Shown piece by piece: positions 1 through 12,900 of a DNA stretch of 64,000 nt. The DNA is from Stercorarius parasiticus (Eukaryota; Chordata; Aves; Charadriiformes; Stercorariidae). The first letter of the stretch is position 1. Each line of letters starts with the position of its first letter. The notes below the pieces were generated by a model. That model saw only the letters and a program-made list of their open reading frames with translations, did no database searches and had not been told where the DNA came from. Where the stretch lies: positions 192,896 through 256,895 of the forward strand of contig VWZL01000909.1 of the NCBI GenBank assembly GCA_013396915.1. The letters are read 5' to 3'. A program made the position numbers and the translations under genes.

Positions 1-650
1 GCTCAACATGAGCCGTCAGTGTGCACTAGCAGCCCAGAAAGCCAATCGTATCCTGGGCTGCATCAGGAGAAGCGTGGCCAGCAGGTCGAGGGAGGTGATT
101 CTCCCCCTCTACTCCACTCTCGTGAGACCCCACCTGGAGTACTGCGTCCAATTCTGGAGCCCCTACTACAAGAGAGATATGGACGTGCTGGAACGTGTCC
201 AGAGAAGGGCCACGAGGATGATCAGAGGGCTGGAGCACCTCTCCTATGAGGACAGACTGAGAGAGTTGGAGTTGTTCAGTCTGGAGAAAAGAAGGCTCCA
301 AGGAGACCTTAGGGGCCTCCCAGGATCTTAAGGGGGCCTACAAGAAAGCTGGTGAGGGACTTTTTAGGATGTCGGGTAATGGTAGGACTAGAGGGAATGG
401 ATTAAAACGAGAGATGGGATGATTCAGACTGGATGTTAGGAAGAAGTTCTTCACCATGAGAGTGGTGAGACACTGGAACAGGTTGCCCAGAGAGGTGATG
501 GAAGCCCCATCCCTGGAAGTTTTTAGGGCCAGGCTGGACGGGGCTCTGAGCAACCTGATCTAGTGGGAGGTGTCCCTGCCCATGGCAGAGGGGGTTGGAA
601 CTAGATGATCTTTAAGGTCCCTTCCAACCCTAACAATTCTATGATTCTAT
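1..650 (+). mobile_element. CR1 LINE, 3' portion (end of ORF2 plus 3' UTR)
   Basis: CR1 is a non-LTR retrotransposon. This copy carries the C-terminal end of ORF2, past the reverse-transcriptase core, followed by the 3' UTR. The frame at 8-331 encodes about 107 residues with recognisable CR1 words: [12 protein letters not shown] near residue 12, [13 protein letters not shown] near residue 38, [14 protein letters not shown] near residue 61 and LEKRRL near residue 92. The frame then ends in a stop. The 3' UTR has the usual phrases (GGTTGCCCAGAGAGGTGATG, GGTCCCTTCCAACCC). The element ends at about 650 in the CR1 tail ATTCTATGATTCTAT rather than poly-A. The left side is cut by the window edge, so it is unknown whether the copy is 5'-truncated. 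It is one of the better preserved copies here but cannot be an active element as seen. Confidence 0.95.
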
Positions 651-2698
651 ATGTCTGTGGAGTGTATTCACTGTAAGAAATCCCCTCACTTTGCATTACA
701 CAGAATACCTTCTTACTCTATTAGTTTTATCTCTGTTTGTTTTCCAAATAAAACCTTGAAACATGAAGGTAAAGTAATGGATTCCCTGCCATCATAGGAG
801 TTTCACTCCATTTTTCCTCTACTCTGGTGTTTACTCTGTCTCAGTAATCCCTGAAGCAGAGAGGCTTTGTGAAGAAGGAGCATCTCTTTCCCACTGTTGC
901 TCACCCTCCAGATCTTTTCCAACAATCCCTTCTGTGCATGCCCTAAAGAAATGCTCATCCTCTCTCACATTCTCATCCTCCTCTGAACTTCCCCACCCTC
1001 CTCGCCCAAAAAAGCATTTTTCCTAATGCTAGCAGTTTGCTCCATGAGTTTTTCTGCACCCTGAGCCAAGAAAATATTGACACATCTTTGTAATCTTATT
1101 TCAACGGGCATCTTTACTATCTTTGAGCTTGTATCATGGGTAATAATTTGTTCAGCCAAAGCTCTGCATTTAAGACAAGTAATAGAATAAAATTATTTAC
1201 TTCCATTCCTTGGACTCCTTTACCTGTTTTTTACCCCTGTAGTTGTCTGGTACTATGAAACATATTTCAGGAAGCTACACTGTAATTTTCTTTTTTATGT
1301 GTGTGGAGTTTGTGATCTTGGAGGTTGAGCTCCTTCAAGATAAGATCCAGTATAAGAATTGCAGAGCTTGCACAATTTTATTTACACTCATACCTATTGC
1401 TGACACAAACTATAATTCAAATGAATAGTCAAGTCCGTCCATGAACAGTAAATAAAGGGTATTAAAGATAAGAACGTTATAGTGAGCACATACCATTTAC
1501 CCTCATGAAAAAAAAAATCATAAAAAAGGCACAAAACCCAATAAAAAAGTCTAGGAGGGTCATTCTGTCCTTATAGAAAAGCAACTGACACAGTTTGTTT
1601 AGTGATATTTTATATTAAATGAAGTCATCTTTAAGGGCTTCACCCAGGTCCCTAAAATACCCTGTGATATTTTTAGCTCTCATCATGCTGATAAGCTTTA
1701 AGCTTCTCTAGCATAAATTAAGCTGTTCTTTACTTTGCAGGTCACCTGGCTGTGAATGGCACAATATGCTTCGAGTCCAACTGCTTTAGTTATACAGTTT
1801 CATGCAATTTATGGGTCATATGCAAGGACTGAAATTGTGTCTTGATATATTTTTCTAGAAGTGGCATAATTGGAACAAGTGCAGCAAATACTGATTGGCT
1901 TTAAGCCACCTCTCTCTTCTGTTCTTCAACAACACTGATTTAACTTGCGCAACCTGGGAAACTACTTTCAGTTATATTTCTAATTTTTCTGTGTCTTGGG
2001 TGAAAAAGCCAGAATATCCACAGCATTTTATATATGATCCCATGTGTCGTTGACATATTTCTTTTGCTCCCTGGGCATTGTTGTTGTCATTCCCTCTATG
2101 CCAAGGCTAGCAGAGCATTAGTGTAATACAAAAGTCTGCAAAGACCATCCCAGAGTAATTGTCTTATGTTTTTTCAGGCCATTTGCACCAAAATATGTGA
2201 GTCAGGGTGGTGTTAGACCACTAGCTAGATTATTTTGGTTTTGCTCGTTCACTGAGTATGTGTGTGTGTGAAACATAGTGAAAATCTGCTTGAATTGAAA
2301 GTATGTGGAGGAGGATGGCGTAATGGTACACCAGTATGTATAAGATGGCAATACACGATGATTTTTTGATTAAAATCCCAGACAGATTTATAGTGATATT
2401 GGATTTGGATAGACCTAATAATTTAGCAAGCTTTATTTATTGTTATGACTGAGATATTCAGCCCTGATAAAAACCTTGCGATAGGAGTGCAGCTAGGTGC
2501 CAAGTGAGTTCTTCAGACACAGAAAAAACATCAAATAGATTTATCTTTCTTTTTCTTACTGTTGATCACCGAATTATAGTGTTGAATTTGCAGAAACCTT
2601 CAGCACCTGAATTTTCTTTGCAGTAATATTCAAAGAGGTTGCAAGATGTCTTCAAAAACACCTAGCAAGTGAGCAACATCAAGCTAGACACTTTGAAA
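651..2698. other. Unique AT-rich DNA, no gene seen
   Basis: About 2 kb with no sustained reading frame, no repeat family I recognise and no RNA gene signature. It holds a pyrimidine-rich patch around 930-1010 and a short TG run near 2262-2271. Open frames are at most about 64 codons and look like chance. Confidence 0.6.
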
Positions 2699-2718
2699 AT
2701 CATAGAATCACAGAATCC
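2699..2718 (-). mobile_element. CR1 3'-tail scrap (very short)
   Basis: The sequence ATCATAGAATCACAGAATCC is the reverse complement of the CR1 8-mer tail. No CR1 body follows to the right, so this is either an extremely 5'-truncated insertion or coincidence. It is too short to be sure. Confidence 0.35.
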
Positions 2719-2826
2719 TACTATGCTATCTTCAACAAGAAGACTACGTAAAGTGAAGTAAAAATAACATACAAATGTACTTAAAATGTATCTGAAGGAA
2801 TTTCTAATCCTCTATTTTTATTTTTT

Positions 2827-2867
2827 GGGGGGGGGGNNNNNNNNNNNNNNNNNNNNNNNNNNNNNNN
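2827..2867. other. G homopolymer running into an assembly gap (31 N)
   Basis: A T-rich stretch passes into ten G residues (2827-2836), directly followed by 31 N (2837-2867). This looks like a sequencing drop-out at a poly-G or G-rich tract. The real length and content of the gap are unknown. Confidence 0.95.
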
Positions 2868-4435
2868 GAAGCTGCCTTTATAACACCTTGTATTTTAACA
2901 GTTTAAGAACTTGTTGATATATCATGGTAGACTCATTTTTTACTGCATGCAAATATTTTGCAGGTGAGATGCATTTAACCCAACTTTTGTCATGTAAAAG
3001 CTATACGCCTGCTGTAAGATTCATCTCTGACTGGGAAGGGGTAGATACCTCAAAACCCACTTAATCTTGTTTGATTTTGTCTCCCATTTTAAAATACAAC
3101 AATTCACCTCTGAAGATTTGAGCCTCTCTTCACTGATTGTACATGTATCCTGATGTAGGATACTATTGGACTAGAGATCTATTCCTTAGTAAGATGATAA
3201 ATAAATCCCATTCCATGGGGATTTTGTGTATGTTTCTGTATAGATAAATGCAAATCAACAGTTCATCTGTGCCCAAATGCTGGCTGGAAACATATGAATC
3301 TCTGGAAAAATAAAATAACTTTTTGTCGTTTATTACTTTTTTGTTAACTTCCTCCATTTTTTGAAAGATTTTTTTCAGAGGGAATTGAGTCAAAATATGT
3401 TTAAAATGACCTGCTAGTGGAGCTGAGCAAATTTTTTCTAACATTTTTCTATTAGACAACATGGAATCAAACAAATTAAGTGTTCATGATGATGTTGCAG
3501 TTCCTTTAGACAAAAAGTCTGAAGGTAATAATTTTGTACAGTTAAAATATGAAGCTTTAGCATGCTGAGTTTATTGTTCCAGTATTATTTCTTATGTTTA
3601 TTCATTTTCATGTAAGTAAATAAGTAAATGACAAAATATTGTACTATTAAAGTCAAATTGAACAAGATTGTTTCAATATCCTTAGAAATTGTTCAGATTA
3701 TCTAATTTCATGGGGCATTCTGAATTTGGATATTTTGTTCTGATTTGAAAAAAAAAGAATAATTGCAAAACAGTAGAATTTCCCTCAAAATGGACAATTT
3801 TATTTGTTGTGGTTAAATAATTTAGTATCTATTTTCTATGTACGCTAAAGATTTTTCATTTTATTTAGTTTTCTAATAATTTTTTCTCTACTTTTATTTC
3901 ATGAAGTGTCCAAAGTATGACTATTATAATCCTTCCAGTAGATTTTTCCCATCATAGTATTTATCTTTGTTGAGACTCATATCATAGTTTTTACCCTTGA
4001 AACTTTTTTAAAAGGTGTCTTCCTTGATTATGAACGAAAGAAACTATAACAACCTTTAATAAGTACACTAAATGTCTGCATGTGCTTAAAACATATCAAA
4101 GGTTTTGTCATTTGGACAAAAATATTTTCCTTTTTTTAAGTCAAAAATACATTTAGGTTAAACCGGTAATTTATGTGTGTTACAGAAATACTGTCACTGT
4201 ATATTTAAACTCACAAAAGGAACAATAGGCGGATCGTACTAAAAAAATATTTTCCAAAGTTAAATTCCTTTTGAGAAAAAAAAAAAGAATTCTGGGAAGA
4301 TCCTGACTCTTCTGTGTCGTTTAAAATATACATGCCCCATACCTCAAATAGTTGTTTCTATGACAAAATAAAGTTAATACACACACGCATGTTTAGTATA
4401 TGTAATGAATTGCAAATTTGTTTACAATCACTTGA
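2868..4435. other. Unique AT-rich DNA, no gene seen
   Basis: Strongly AT-rich sequence without a recognisable repeat or coding signature. An open frame of 103 codons on the - strand (3163-3474) lacks any domain-like composition and is judged to be chance. Confidence 0.55.
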
Positions 4436-4439
4436 GGAG

Positions 4440-4505
4440 CCCTTGATGCTTACAGGGAGGGTGTTGAAGAGATGGACCCAGGATCTTCCTAGTGGCGCAT
4501 GCAGA
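4440..4505 (+). mobile_element. CR1-like fragment
   Basis: The phrase around 4453-4500 (AGGGAGGGTGTTGAAGAGAT, then GGACCCAGGATCTTCCTAGT) matches the CR1 3'-region pattern that normally reads gag-ggt-gc-agaggatggagccaggctcttctcagtggtgc. Both flanks fade quickly into unique sequence, so only a short decayed piece remains. Identification is from memory of CR1 consensus wording. Confidence 0.5.
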
Positions 4506-4509
4506 TTTC

Positions 4510-7500
4510 TAATGTACCATGAACCTGACTGGCATATTCATCACAGTACAATGTGACAGGCTGGCATACACAGCAAAGTCTATTTGTGTAACGGTGTTTT
4601 TAATGGTAATACCAGAAGAATAATAACATCTTCTGAAATGTCATTTTGAAAATCTGTTATTAAATTTCTTGCCCAAGTCTTGTCCAAGCCCCCCTGGAAA
4701 CATGTGCTAAAATGTGTATGTATAAATATGATTAATGTTCCAAAATCATACTACTAGTTTTATGCCTGTTCATGCTGATCAGAGATGTATAATTTTTTTC
4801 CCAAGGAACTTTCTTGGTCTAGTTACTATTCAGTTTCCTAAATGATTTTCCTCTTTGCTTTTTTTTTTTTTGCTACTGTTTTTCTAGTAGTCAATTCTAC
4901 TTAGTCAATGAATTAAAAACTGACAAAGCATTAGGTTTCTTCTCTACTATGAAAATGATTTAGACAGAACTAGCTACTAACATATTAAAATTTATAAGTT
5001 ATTAGTCTGGAAAAAGATATGAGATGCAAAGTTTCTCCAGAGGCTCTTAATGATATATGAATATTATCTACATAGGGCAAAAGAGAGGAAGAGATAGGTG
5101 TCACTTAAAACCTCTGTGACACAAAATCTGGCAATCATTCAATTGTTCAGCCAGGTGCCAGAAAGCAATTGACAATTTTAAGTGCAAGCTTTATGACCTT
5201 GACAAAAGATAAAAAAAACAAAGAAAAAGCAAAAATAACATCACAACCTCATGATTCTCTCGTGCCATCAAGAAAGAAGAAAAGAAACATCATCTGGTAA
5301 ATTCAGAGCTTTCAACTTCTGTGTTTATTGTGGACTACTTCCTACAAATGCTTCTGAAGACACATTTTATCACCACATTATCATATATTGTAGGGGGAAA
5401 ATTATAATTAGCTACTTAACATCTTTGGCAGATGTGTATGAGAACGTTTTAAATGACTATATAAAAATTCCAGCATTAAAACCATATTCTGTCTCAAATA
5501 TAATTTGTTTCATTTTTCTGTTTAATGAAGTGTAAAACAGTGATAAATTGTAGAATTCTTTGTAAAGAGTGTTCATATTATTTGTATAATGCAGTTGGTG
5601 AACTAACTGTGTTTCAAAAAGCAAATGAGTTGATGGGATGGAAATGTAATTTGCAGCTTAAAGATCAAAAAGCAAAGCAATAACATGGCACCACTGATAC
5701 TTAATTAAATTAGTGTGCATTTCACTTAAAGAGGCAGCTTCAGTGCTTCAGCATCAGTAACCCTCTTAGTAAGCCCAGTACAGTGGACATATACTGACGC
5801 ACTTAAAAAATGGAGACGACAAGCTCATCTCCATGGGGAATTGCTGGTGCACACACAGAGCTCCGCTGCTAATGGCAGGAGTCAAAAGGACAGACAAAAA
5901 ATAGCAGTCAGTTAAAGGATTGGGACATTGGCAGCTTCAACTTTGTAACTATTTTAGCAGAGACAAATACAGGATATGAGGAAGGAAGCACAGTTTTGTT
6001 TACACTTTGCCCTATTTTTTTAATCTCTACTTCAGAAGACAAATTGCGAGGGTAAACGTATTACTAGCATTATAGAAAATAAAATGTGAACTGGTGAAAT
6101 GGCATAAATTCTAGCTGATTTTAATGAACAGTCTCCTCCTCATGTACTTTCACTTATTATGAAACTAAGATTGTCTCTTGCAGCTTACAGATTTCATTAG
6201 CAACATACAACAACAACGGTTTAACAATTTGTTATTAAAAGGGTCCCCACTCAGTGTAACAAGATAATTCAGGAGAAAGCATTTTTCCTCTGTATGCTAG
6301 TGATGGGACTGGACCTACAGAATATCCCTAGCATGACATGCAAATGAATTAGAAGTTGATATTAAAAGGGAGCTTCTCATTAGTATGAAGCATTTTTGGC
6401 AGCTGGAAACTGAAAGCTGCTTATTGTAGCCATCAGGGGAAGAGGAGACTGAGCGATGAATAAGAAACCAGGGAGACAAACTGGGTTCCTTGAAAGCTGT
6501 TAAGTAGAAATCAGATGTCATATACAAGAACAAATAGATATATTATGTAAAAAATTAGTATTCTTTTCTCAGGTGAATGAGAATTTTATTTTTTAACACA
6601 GCAAAAAAATATTTCAGTCATTCCAAACATCTAATTTAATAACTAATTTTTCCTAAAGAAGGAATCATGTTGTTCTCCAAGCATCATAAAGGGTGTATTA
6701 GTAAGAATTATCTAAAACTGAGTAAATGTTCAGGCAAGATGATAGCAACATAACTTTATTACAAACAGTGCAATACCTTTCTTAATAAGTGTTTTTGCTG
6801 TAGCTGCACTGTCATGACAATACACTTGGATAGAAGGATTCTGTCTTTTTGATCCCTTTTTCTGGAGTTTCTGGAAAAATAAAGCTCCTGATGCCACTTG
6901 TAGGCCTTGATGTTATGATGCTTGTACAAGCCTGCTAGAAGTTTAACTACTTTGAATGTTTATAATACTAATTCTTTTGGGTAATGTTTCAGCTTGCATG
7001 CTTAGGCAGATAGCTTTAAGGCAGAGATAATGTTTCCTGTGATGGCCTACAGACTTTGCCTCTGATGCAGCGTTCAAGCTACAATGTTTGTAAGCCTTTG
7101 AGAGTGGCTGCTGAAAAGCATGCAGTCTCTCAGACATGTAACCAAACATGAGGAGACCATTTTATTTTGAAGCTCTTCCTTCCCCAGAAATCCTTTTGGC
7201 AACATACGCAGTGGTAATATTACTTATCCACTACATACCCACTATCTGCACTTCCAAGGGTGAATTAGAATCAAATTTATTTAAATTAGAGACAGAAAAA
7301 TTATCAATTTAGAAATGCATTTTCTCCTGGGCTTTATTAGAGAAAGATGCAAAGATACTCCTTATGCCTTTAAAAATGCTATTAGTATTAACAACATGAC
7401 TAGCTAAGTGTGTTATAAAACTGTGACAACAATCTCATTTCCAATCTATAGAACAAACAAGCATAGTTATTAAGGACAAAATATATCCCCCAGAGGAAAA

Positions 7501-9999
7501 CTGCATGGAAGTGGTAAAGTAATTTCATAATTGTGAAAAGGCCGAACATTGATTCCTTGAGAGTTCATGTTTTGGTTGCTGCTGCACAGATGATAGCAAC
7601 AGATTCCTTTCATTCATAGCCAGTAAACAAAAAGGCCAATCTATCAGCTTACGTGTATTTAACTCAGAGGTGGAATTTGAACTAGTTTGTCCTTTTCTGT
7701 CTGTTGCTGAAAGGTTAAGACTGATCCTTCATAACAGAGGAAAATGCTACTTGTGACTTCAAGGCAAAAGATTCCAGAATGGCTATTAACCTCTGCACTT
7801 CGATCCAAAGTTGTAAAAGAACATGAAAAAAATTGAAACAGCTTTAATACAGCCTGGCATGATTTTCTTCTGTGATACAAAGAAGCCACTCAAAGGCCAC
7901 TTTGAAGTCACGCTGTCTGCTCCAAGACGCTCCACATACTTACTAAAAACAGTCTCTACTCTGAGCCATGGCAATGACAAGTGAGTGAATAGATAACTTG
8001 TCCATGCTTTTTAATACAAAATCATTAATTTGGACAAGAAACATTTGAATGAATATTTTGTCATTTGGCTTATTAGCCTTTCATATCTCTTCATACTTTA
8101 TCTTGTATACTTTTAATGGCATGGAGTATATGTGTTATGTTTAATTTAGTCTTTAAGTCCCTATAGTTAAAACTACTTGTCTTTGTGAGAAATCCAGCAT
8201 ATCTTTTGTCACAGAAAGTATAGAAACAAAATAGTAGTAATAATAGAAATCATATACCAATAGTCTGAATACTTACACTACATAAAGCCAAAAATTACAT
8301 TTCTATTGCTGAAATGTGTTTCATTTCCTGAAGAAAAAGGAGACCATCTGCTGAGGAAGTGATGGCAGAGTAATACTAGGAACTTCTTGAAGTATAGCAA
8401 TGTTACAATGTCAATCTACTTTATATTAATGTGCAGGACACATTTCACATGACAATTTCCTCTAGTTTGGTCTTTTGTTATAGTGCATTCACTTTACATT
8501 CAGTTCCTGCCTTCTCTTAGCCATTCCTGTATCCTTTTTGTCCCACTTAGAATTACAGACAGCTATAGTATCAGGGCTGGAAGGAGACAGATTTTATAGG
8601 AATAAGAAGTAAATGGAAATGTGTGTGTTTTGACAAACTAAGTCCTAACTTATAAAAGTGGTGTTATAATTACTGCATGATCTGAATAAACATGACAGAC
8701 TTGAGCATCTATTTATGGCTAGCTTTATTCAGAAAAGCACATAAAGTTTACATTATATTATTTCAGTACCAATCTCTGCAGTATATTTCCAACTTCTGTG
8801 ACTGTTCTTTGCTTTACATATAACATTCACGTACTTAAGAATTATACTTATGAGATCACTAATATGATGAAAATAATTTCCATACTAATAAATCTTGTTG
8901 ATTGGGAGACTAAGTGAAGAATGAAAATTACATATCTGTATGTAAGATGATATCCATTCCTCCTTTCTATTCAAAAGATTAAAAATCTTAATCTGATTTC
9001 AAAAGCTCTCCCTTTTAGGATGGTTGATTTCAGGAACTGCTAATGGTCTGTAAGGCCTTTTTGCAGAACATTAACACTACCCATTGACCTCTTCATTAGC
9101 AGACATAAAATTATTTGGAATTCCAGTTCCTGCTGTGAAGTTGTCCACATCACAGTGTTCATGCCTGTGGCAGTCTTAGCAGCCAGATCAGGTAATAAAT
9201 GGACCATAAAATATACTAACATATCTTAGATAGGTCTTTTGCAGAAAAAGAGAGAAGAAAAGAAAAAGGCAAGGCACGTTCAAGATTATTAATGATGAAA
9301 CAATGAAGATATGAGTGAAACACACTGCATTTGCCCGTGCTGTATTGGATACAAAGCCTCTACTATACATAAAAATTTTAGGTTTAATTCTACTATTACA
9401 AACTTTTTACCAGCAAATATGGAATGCAGTCTCTCGGTAACTAATTGGAAACTTTCCATTCAACACTGAGGAAAGGGCAGGGCCTCAATCATTTAGCTTT
9501 AAAAAATCTTAATGTGTTTTACAAAAATGTGGTTTTGGACTGAGACGACCTGAAGTGCTTAGAGTCATTAATCAAATCTTGTGGTCACTGTGTTTAAGAA
9601 ATGCATTTTATCCCTTAATCCTTTATGCTTTTACTTTGTCTAGTATTTGTATTTTTGAGGGAGTGTGCGTGGGTCTGTTTTTTGTTGTCTTTTTTGTTGT
9701 TAACATTGCCTACTTCTACAGTTACTTATTTTTTAGCATTGTAAAATCTATATCGGATATGATTTTAGAAAACGGTATTGATATTCACTCTAAGAATTTA
9801 TAAAAATGCATCAGAAGTTCAAAACATGACAGAGATATAAACATTGAAAACAAAAATGAAAAGTTAGGATGTTTTTATTTATGATTTTAATTACTCTGTA
9901 CAAGGCTAATTACTTCCAGATAAGGAAAATCTTACACAACATTTCAGAATTAATGAAGCACCCAAAATAGTAGTTATCATTAAAAGCATTTGTCACCAT
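4510..9999. other. Unique AT-rich DNA, no gene; two higher-complexity blocks
   Basis: No gene or recognised repeat. Poly-T lies at about 4859-4871. Two blocks stand out as less AT-rich and more complex: about 5735-5905, and about 6230-6530 with an octamer ATGCAAAT at 6338-6345. They could be conserved non-coding elements, but nothing in a single sequence proves that. The remaining short open frames are scattered over both strands with no coding-like pattern. Confidence 0.5.
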
Positions 10000-12900
10000 T
10001 TGGAAGCAGAGAAACAAGTTATAATGTTCAATTGTTGAAGTTCTACAAGACAAATATCCTGTATTTTATTCCTTTTAGAATGCCTACAGTAGACCCAGCT
10101 CATGCTCAAAATGATGAGAAAGAAGCTCTCTAGCCCAGAATGCTAGAAGTTAATTAAACATTTTTTACAGCACCTCAAAGATAAATGAAGTTATGTAGTA
10201 GTAAAAATTTTTCACTGAATCCATCATAACGGTAACTTTCCTGATCATTTCTCCAATCTTGGTTTCAGAAAGACAGATACACTGAAACAACCTCTGTCAG
10301 TATCCGAGTACAGTAAGGAGTTTTAGGCTTCCAAGAAAACTTTCAAGGACATCGGTTTTCACTTTCCAGGGTGTAAAGGTTGTGATAAAAGGCTGTGAAT
10401 AGCTAACGCTTTTTGCTAAAATACTTTTATTCCCTCCGAGTCTGAACCGACAGCTGTACAAATGGGGTTACAGCAACCTTATATATATTTTACAGGTGGT
10501 CATCTTTCTCCAGCACTTAACTCAGAAGAAATGAGCTGTGATTCATAACTTTATTAACTGTAATAGAAACTTTACTTTTGAAGATAGGTTGGAAGGATGG
10601 CGTATAGTCAAGGCAGTAGACTAATAAGGATGCAGTGTGTTACAGCGAATTAACAACATTTTTTACTGGCTTTCTTTAGACAGTTTTTACCCACAGGTAG
10701 CAAATTTCATCTCATGTTTTATGAGAAACTTTGGAATCAGGTAAGAAAATGTACCATTTTTTTAATTAGTTGGGCATCTCTTAAACTGCCAGTTTTTCTA
10801 GAATCTCTCTCTTTGTATTTGTGTAGCACTTAGTACAAAATAGCCATCGCTTTGCCTCGTTCACTTAAATACTGTTGTGATAATGAAAATCTGTCTCTAG
10901 ACTTAGACATGAAGTTGATAATATGTTCTCCAAAGGTCACAATCTTTGGACTTTGTTTCTTTTTTCTCTTTTTTCTTTTTTTTTAATTTAAAAATTCTTC
11001 AGTGGTTGTTTTATAACATATTTTGTATTTTAATTGCTATATCAAAAGTGCATAGTTCTAATATTAAATCTGAGAATAAATTCACTGGAAAGACAGACCT
11101 GATGAAATGAATGAGAATATTCAATGTGGATAAAGCCGTCAGAGCCTTCATTAAAAAGGAATATCACTGTTAAGAGCAATGAAAATTTTCCAATAACTAT
11201 CAGTTGTAGAAGGTGTTAAAAAAACCCTCTTTCGATCATAGTTGTTGTAAAAGTCATATAGTTGTTGCCACAGATAATATTGCTAAAAGGGACAAACAAA
11301 AAAAAGAATTAACAAAAGAGAAATCAAATCATTGATGACATGATCACTGGCTGGCTCACCTGATGGCAAATGTATCTGCATGGGCGTAGAGAAGAGTGAA
11401 TTTCACAAAGTAACCTGCCAAACTCAGTTTAATTTATACTTGCCTAATGCCCATGTTTGGTTCAGACAGCCTGCGTTTAAAGTCAAGTGTCTGGGTTAAC
11501 TGCACAGTGGACCGTAAATAGTCTGGGTTGCTTCACTCACTCGGCATACAAATAAATGGATTCCCTACAGTGACATGTGCAAAGGAAACTAGGGATGGAC
11601 AGGTCTGTGTGGTTTTGGAAGCCAGCCTTAACAAGAGCCCAGGAAGCAGGTATAACAGGTGTAGCAGCCTCTCAGTCCCTCAAGTTAATTCTTTATAAAA
11701 GAACAGACATAATATTTTTTTTTAAGAGAGTCAAACTGAAAGATATTAGAGAAAAGAGGTTACAATTTCATAAAAGCTCATATCCATTCTCCTCATTCTG
11801 AAATCAGCCCTAATGCTGCCCTGGGTAAAGAATGTCCCTGTTGTGAGCAGGAGGTAAGCAACATTACAGTTCCTCTAGCCTGAAAATTTAGGAGTGCAAG
11901 AATTACATTGGTTCAGAGACCAATCAAATCTTAAATAGTTAATTGCAAATATTATACTAGTGACTGAATATTCTGCTAAAGTTAATAAAAAATCCCAAAG
12001 CTCGAATGTATTTGCAGTAACTAGTGCAGCAGTCCTGAGAAACAAATGTATACAAATTTCCATCTGTTCACAGAGACAGAATAAAGGGCTACATTCAGCA
12101 AATACATGTCTTGTGATGAATACTTCAATCAGCTAAGAATAATAATATAGTTTCAAATGTCTCATAATCTTTCCTACAGGCTTCTCTCTCAACAAGACGT
12201 GGGCTCTCACATGATCCTGAGATTCCTAAAACGAGGCTGGCTTTATTTTGGTACGTGCACCTGAATGTAACTGAGTAATTACACAACTGTATGCACAAAA
12301 GACAGTCCAAATCACACAAAGAACCTTCCAAAACTAAGAAGTTTTGGAAAGATATGGAGGTATTACAAGAAGAGTATAAAAACGACAATCTGTTGCAAAT
12401 TAAATTTATCTGACCGCTGTATAATTCGACACTAGAGTCTCTATAATAAAGAATTTACGTACAGGATTTTTGAGGGAATATTAAATAAATAAAAAAATAA
12501 AGATATCCAAATTGGTGCTCCAAAAATTGCTTTTGAAGACTGAATGTAACTGGGAAGCATATTTAAAGTCATACAAGCTACAAAAATGTAAGGTATTGTG
12601 AGCACAAAAAAATATAATTACATGATGTAGTCCATTTAAAAAGCTTTTTTTAACAGACCCAAAACTAGATATTTACAACGCAATATCTCACCTCTCTTAT
12701 TCCTTAGGCAAAAAAGAAATAGTGTAATAATAATTAACATTCTTCTAAAGTAATTTTGGTGAGTGAATAAAATCTTGTTTTCACTACCTTATATAACTTT
12801 CTGGTGGATGTCAGTATGTGTGAAGTTATTATTACTTCATTACATTACTGGCTTGACACACGCATTAAAACAACTGTGAACAGACACAAAGCAGAAAGGA

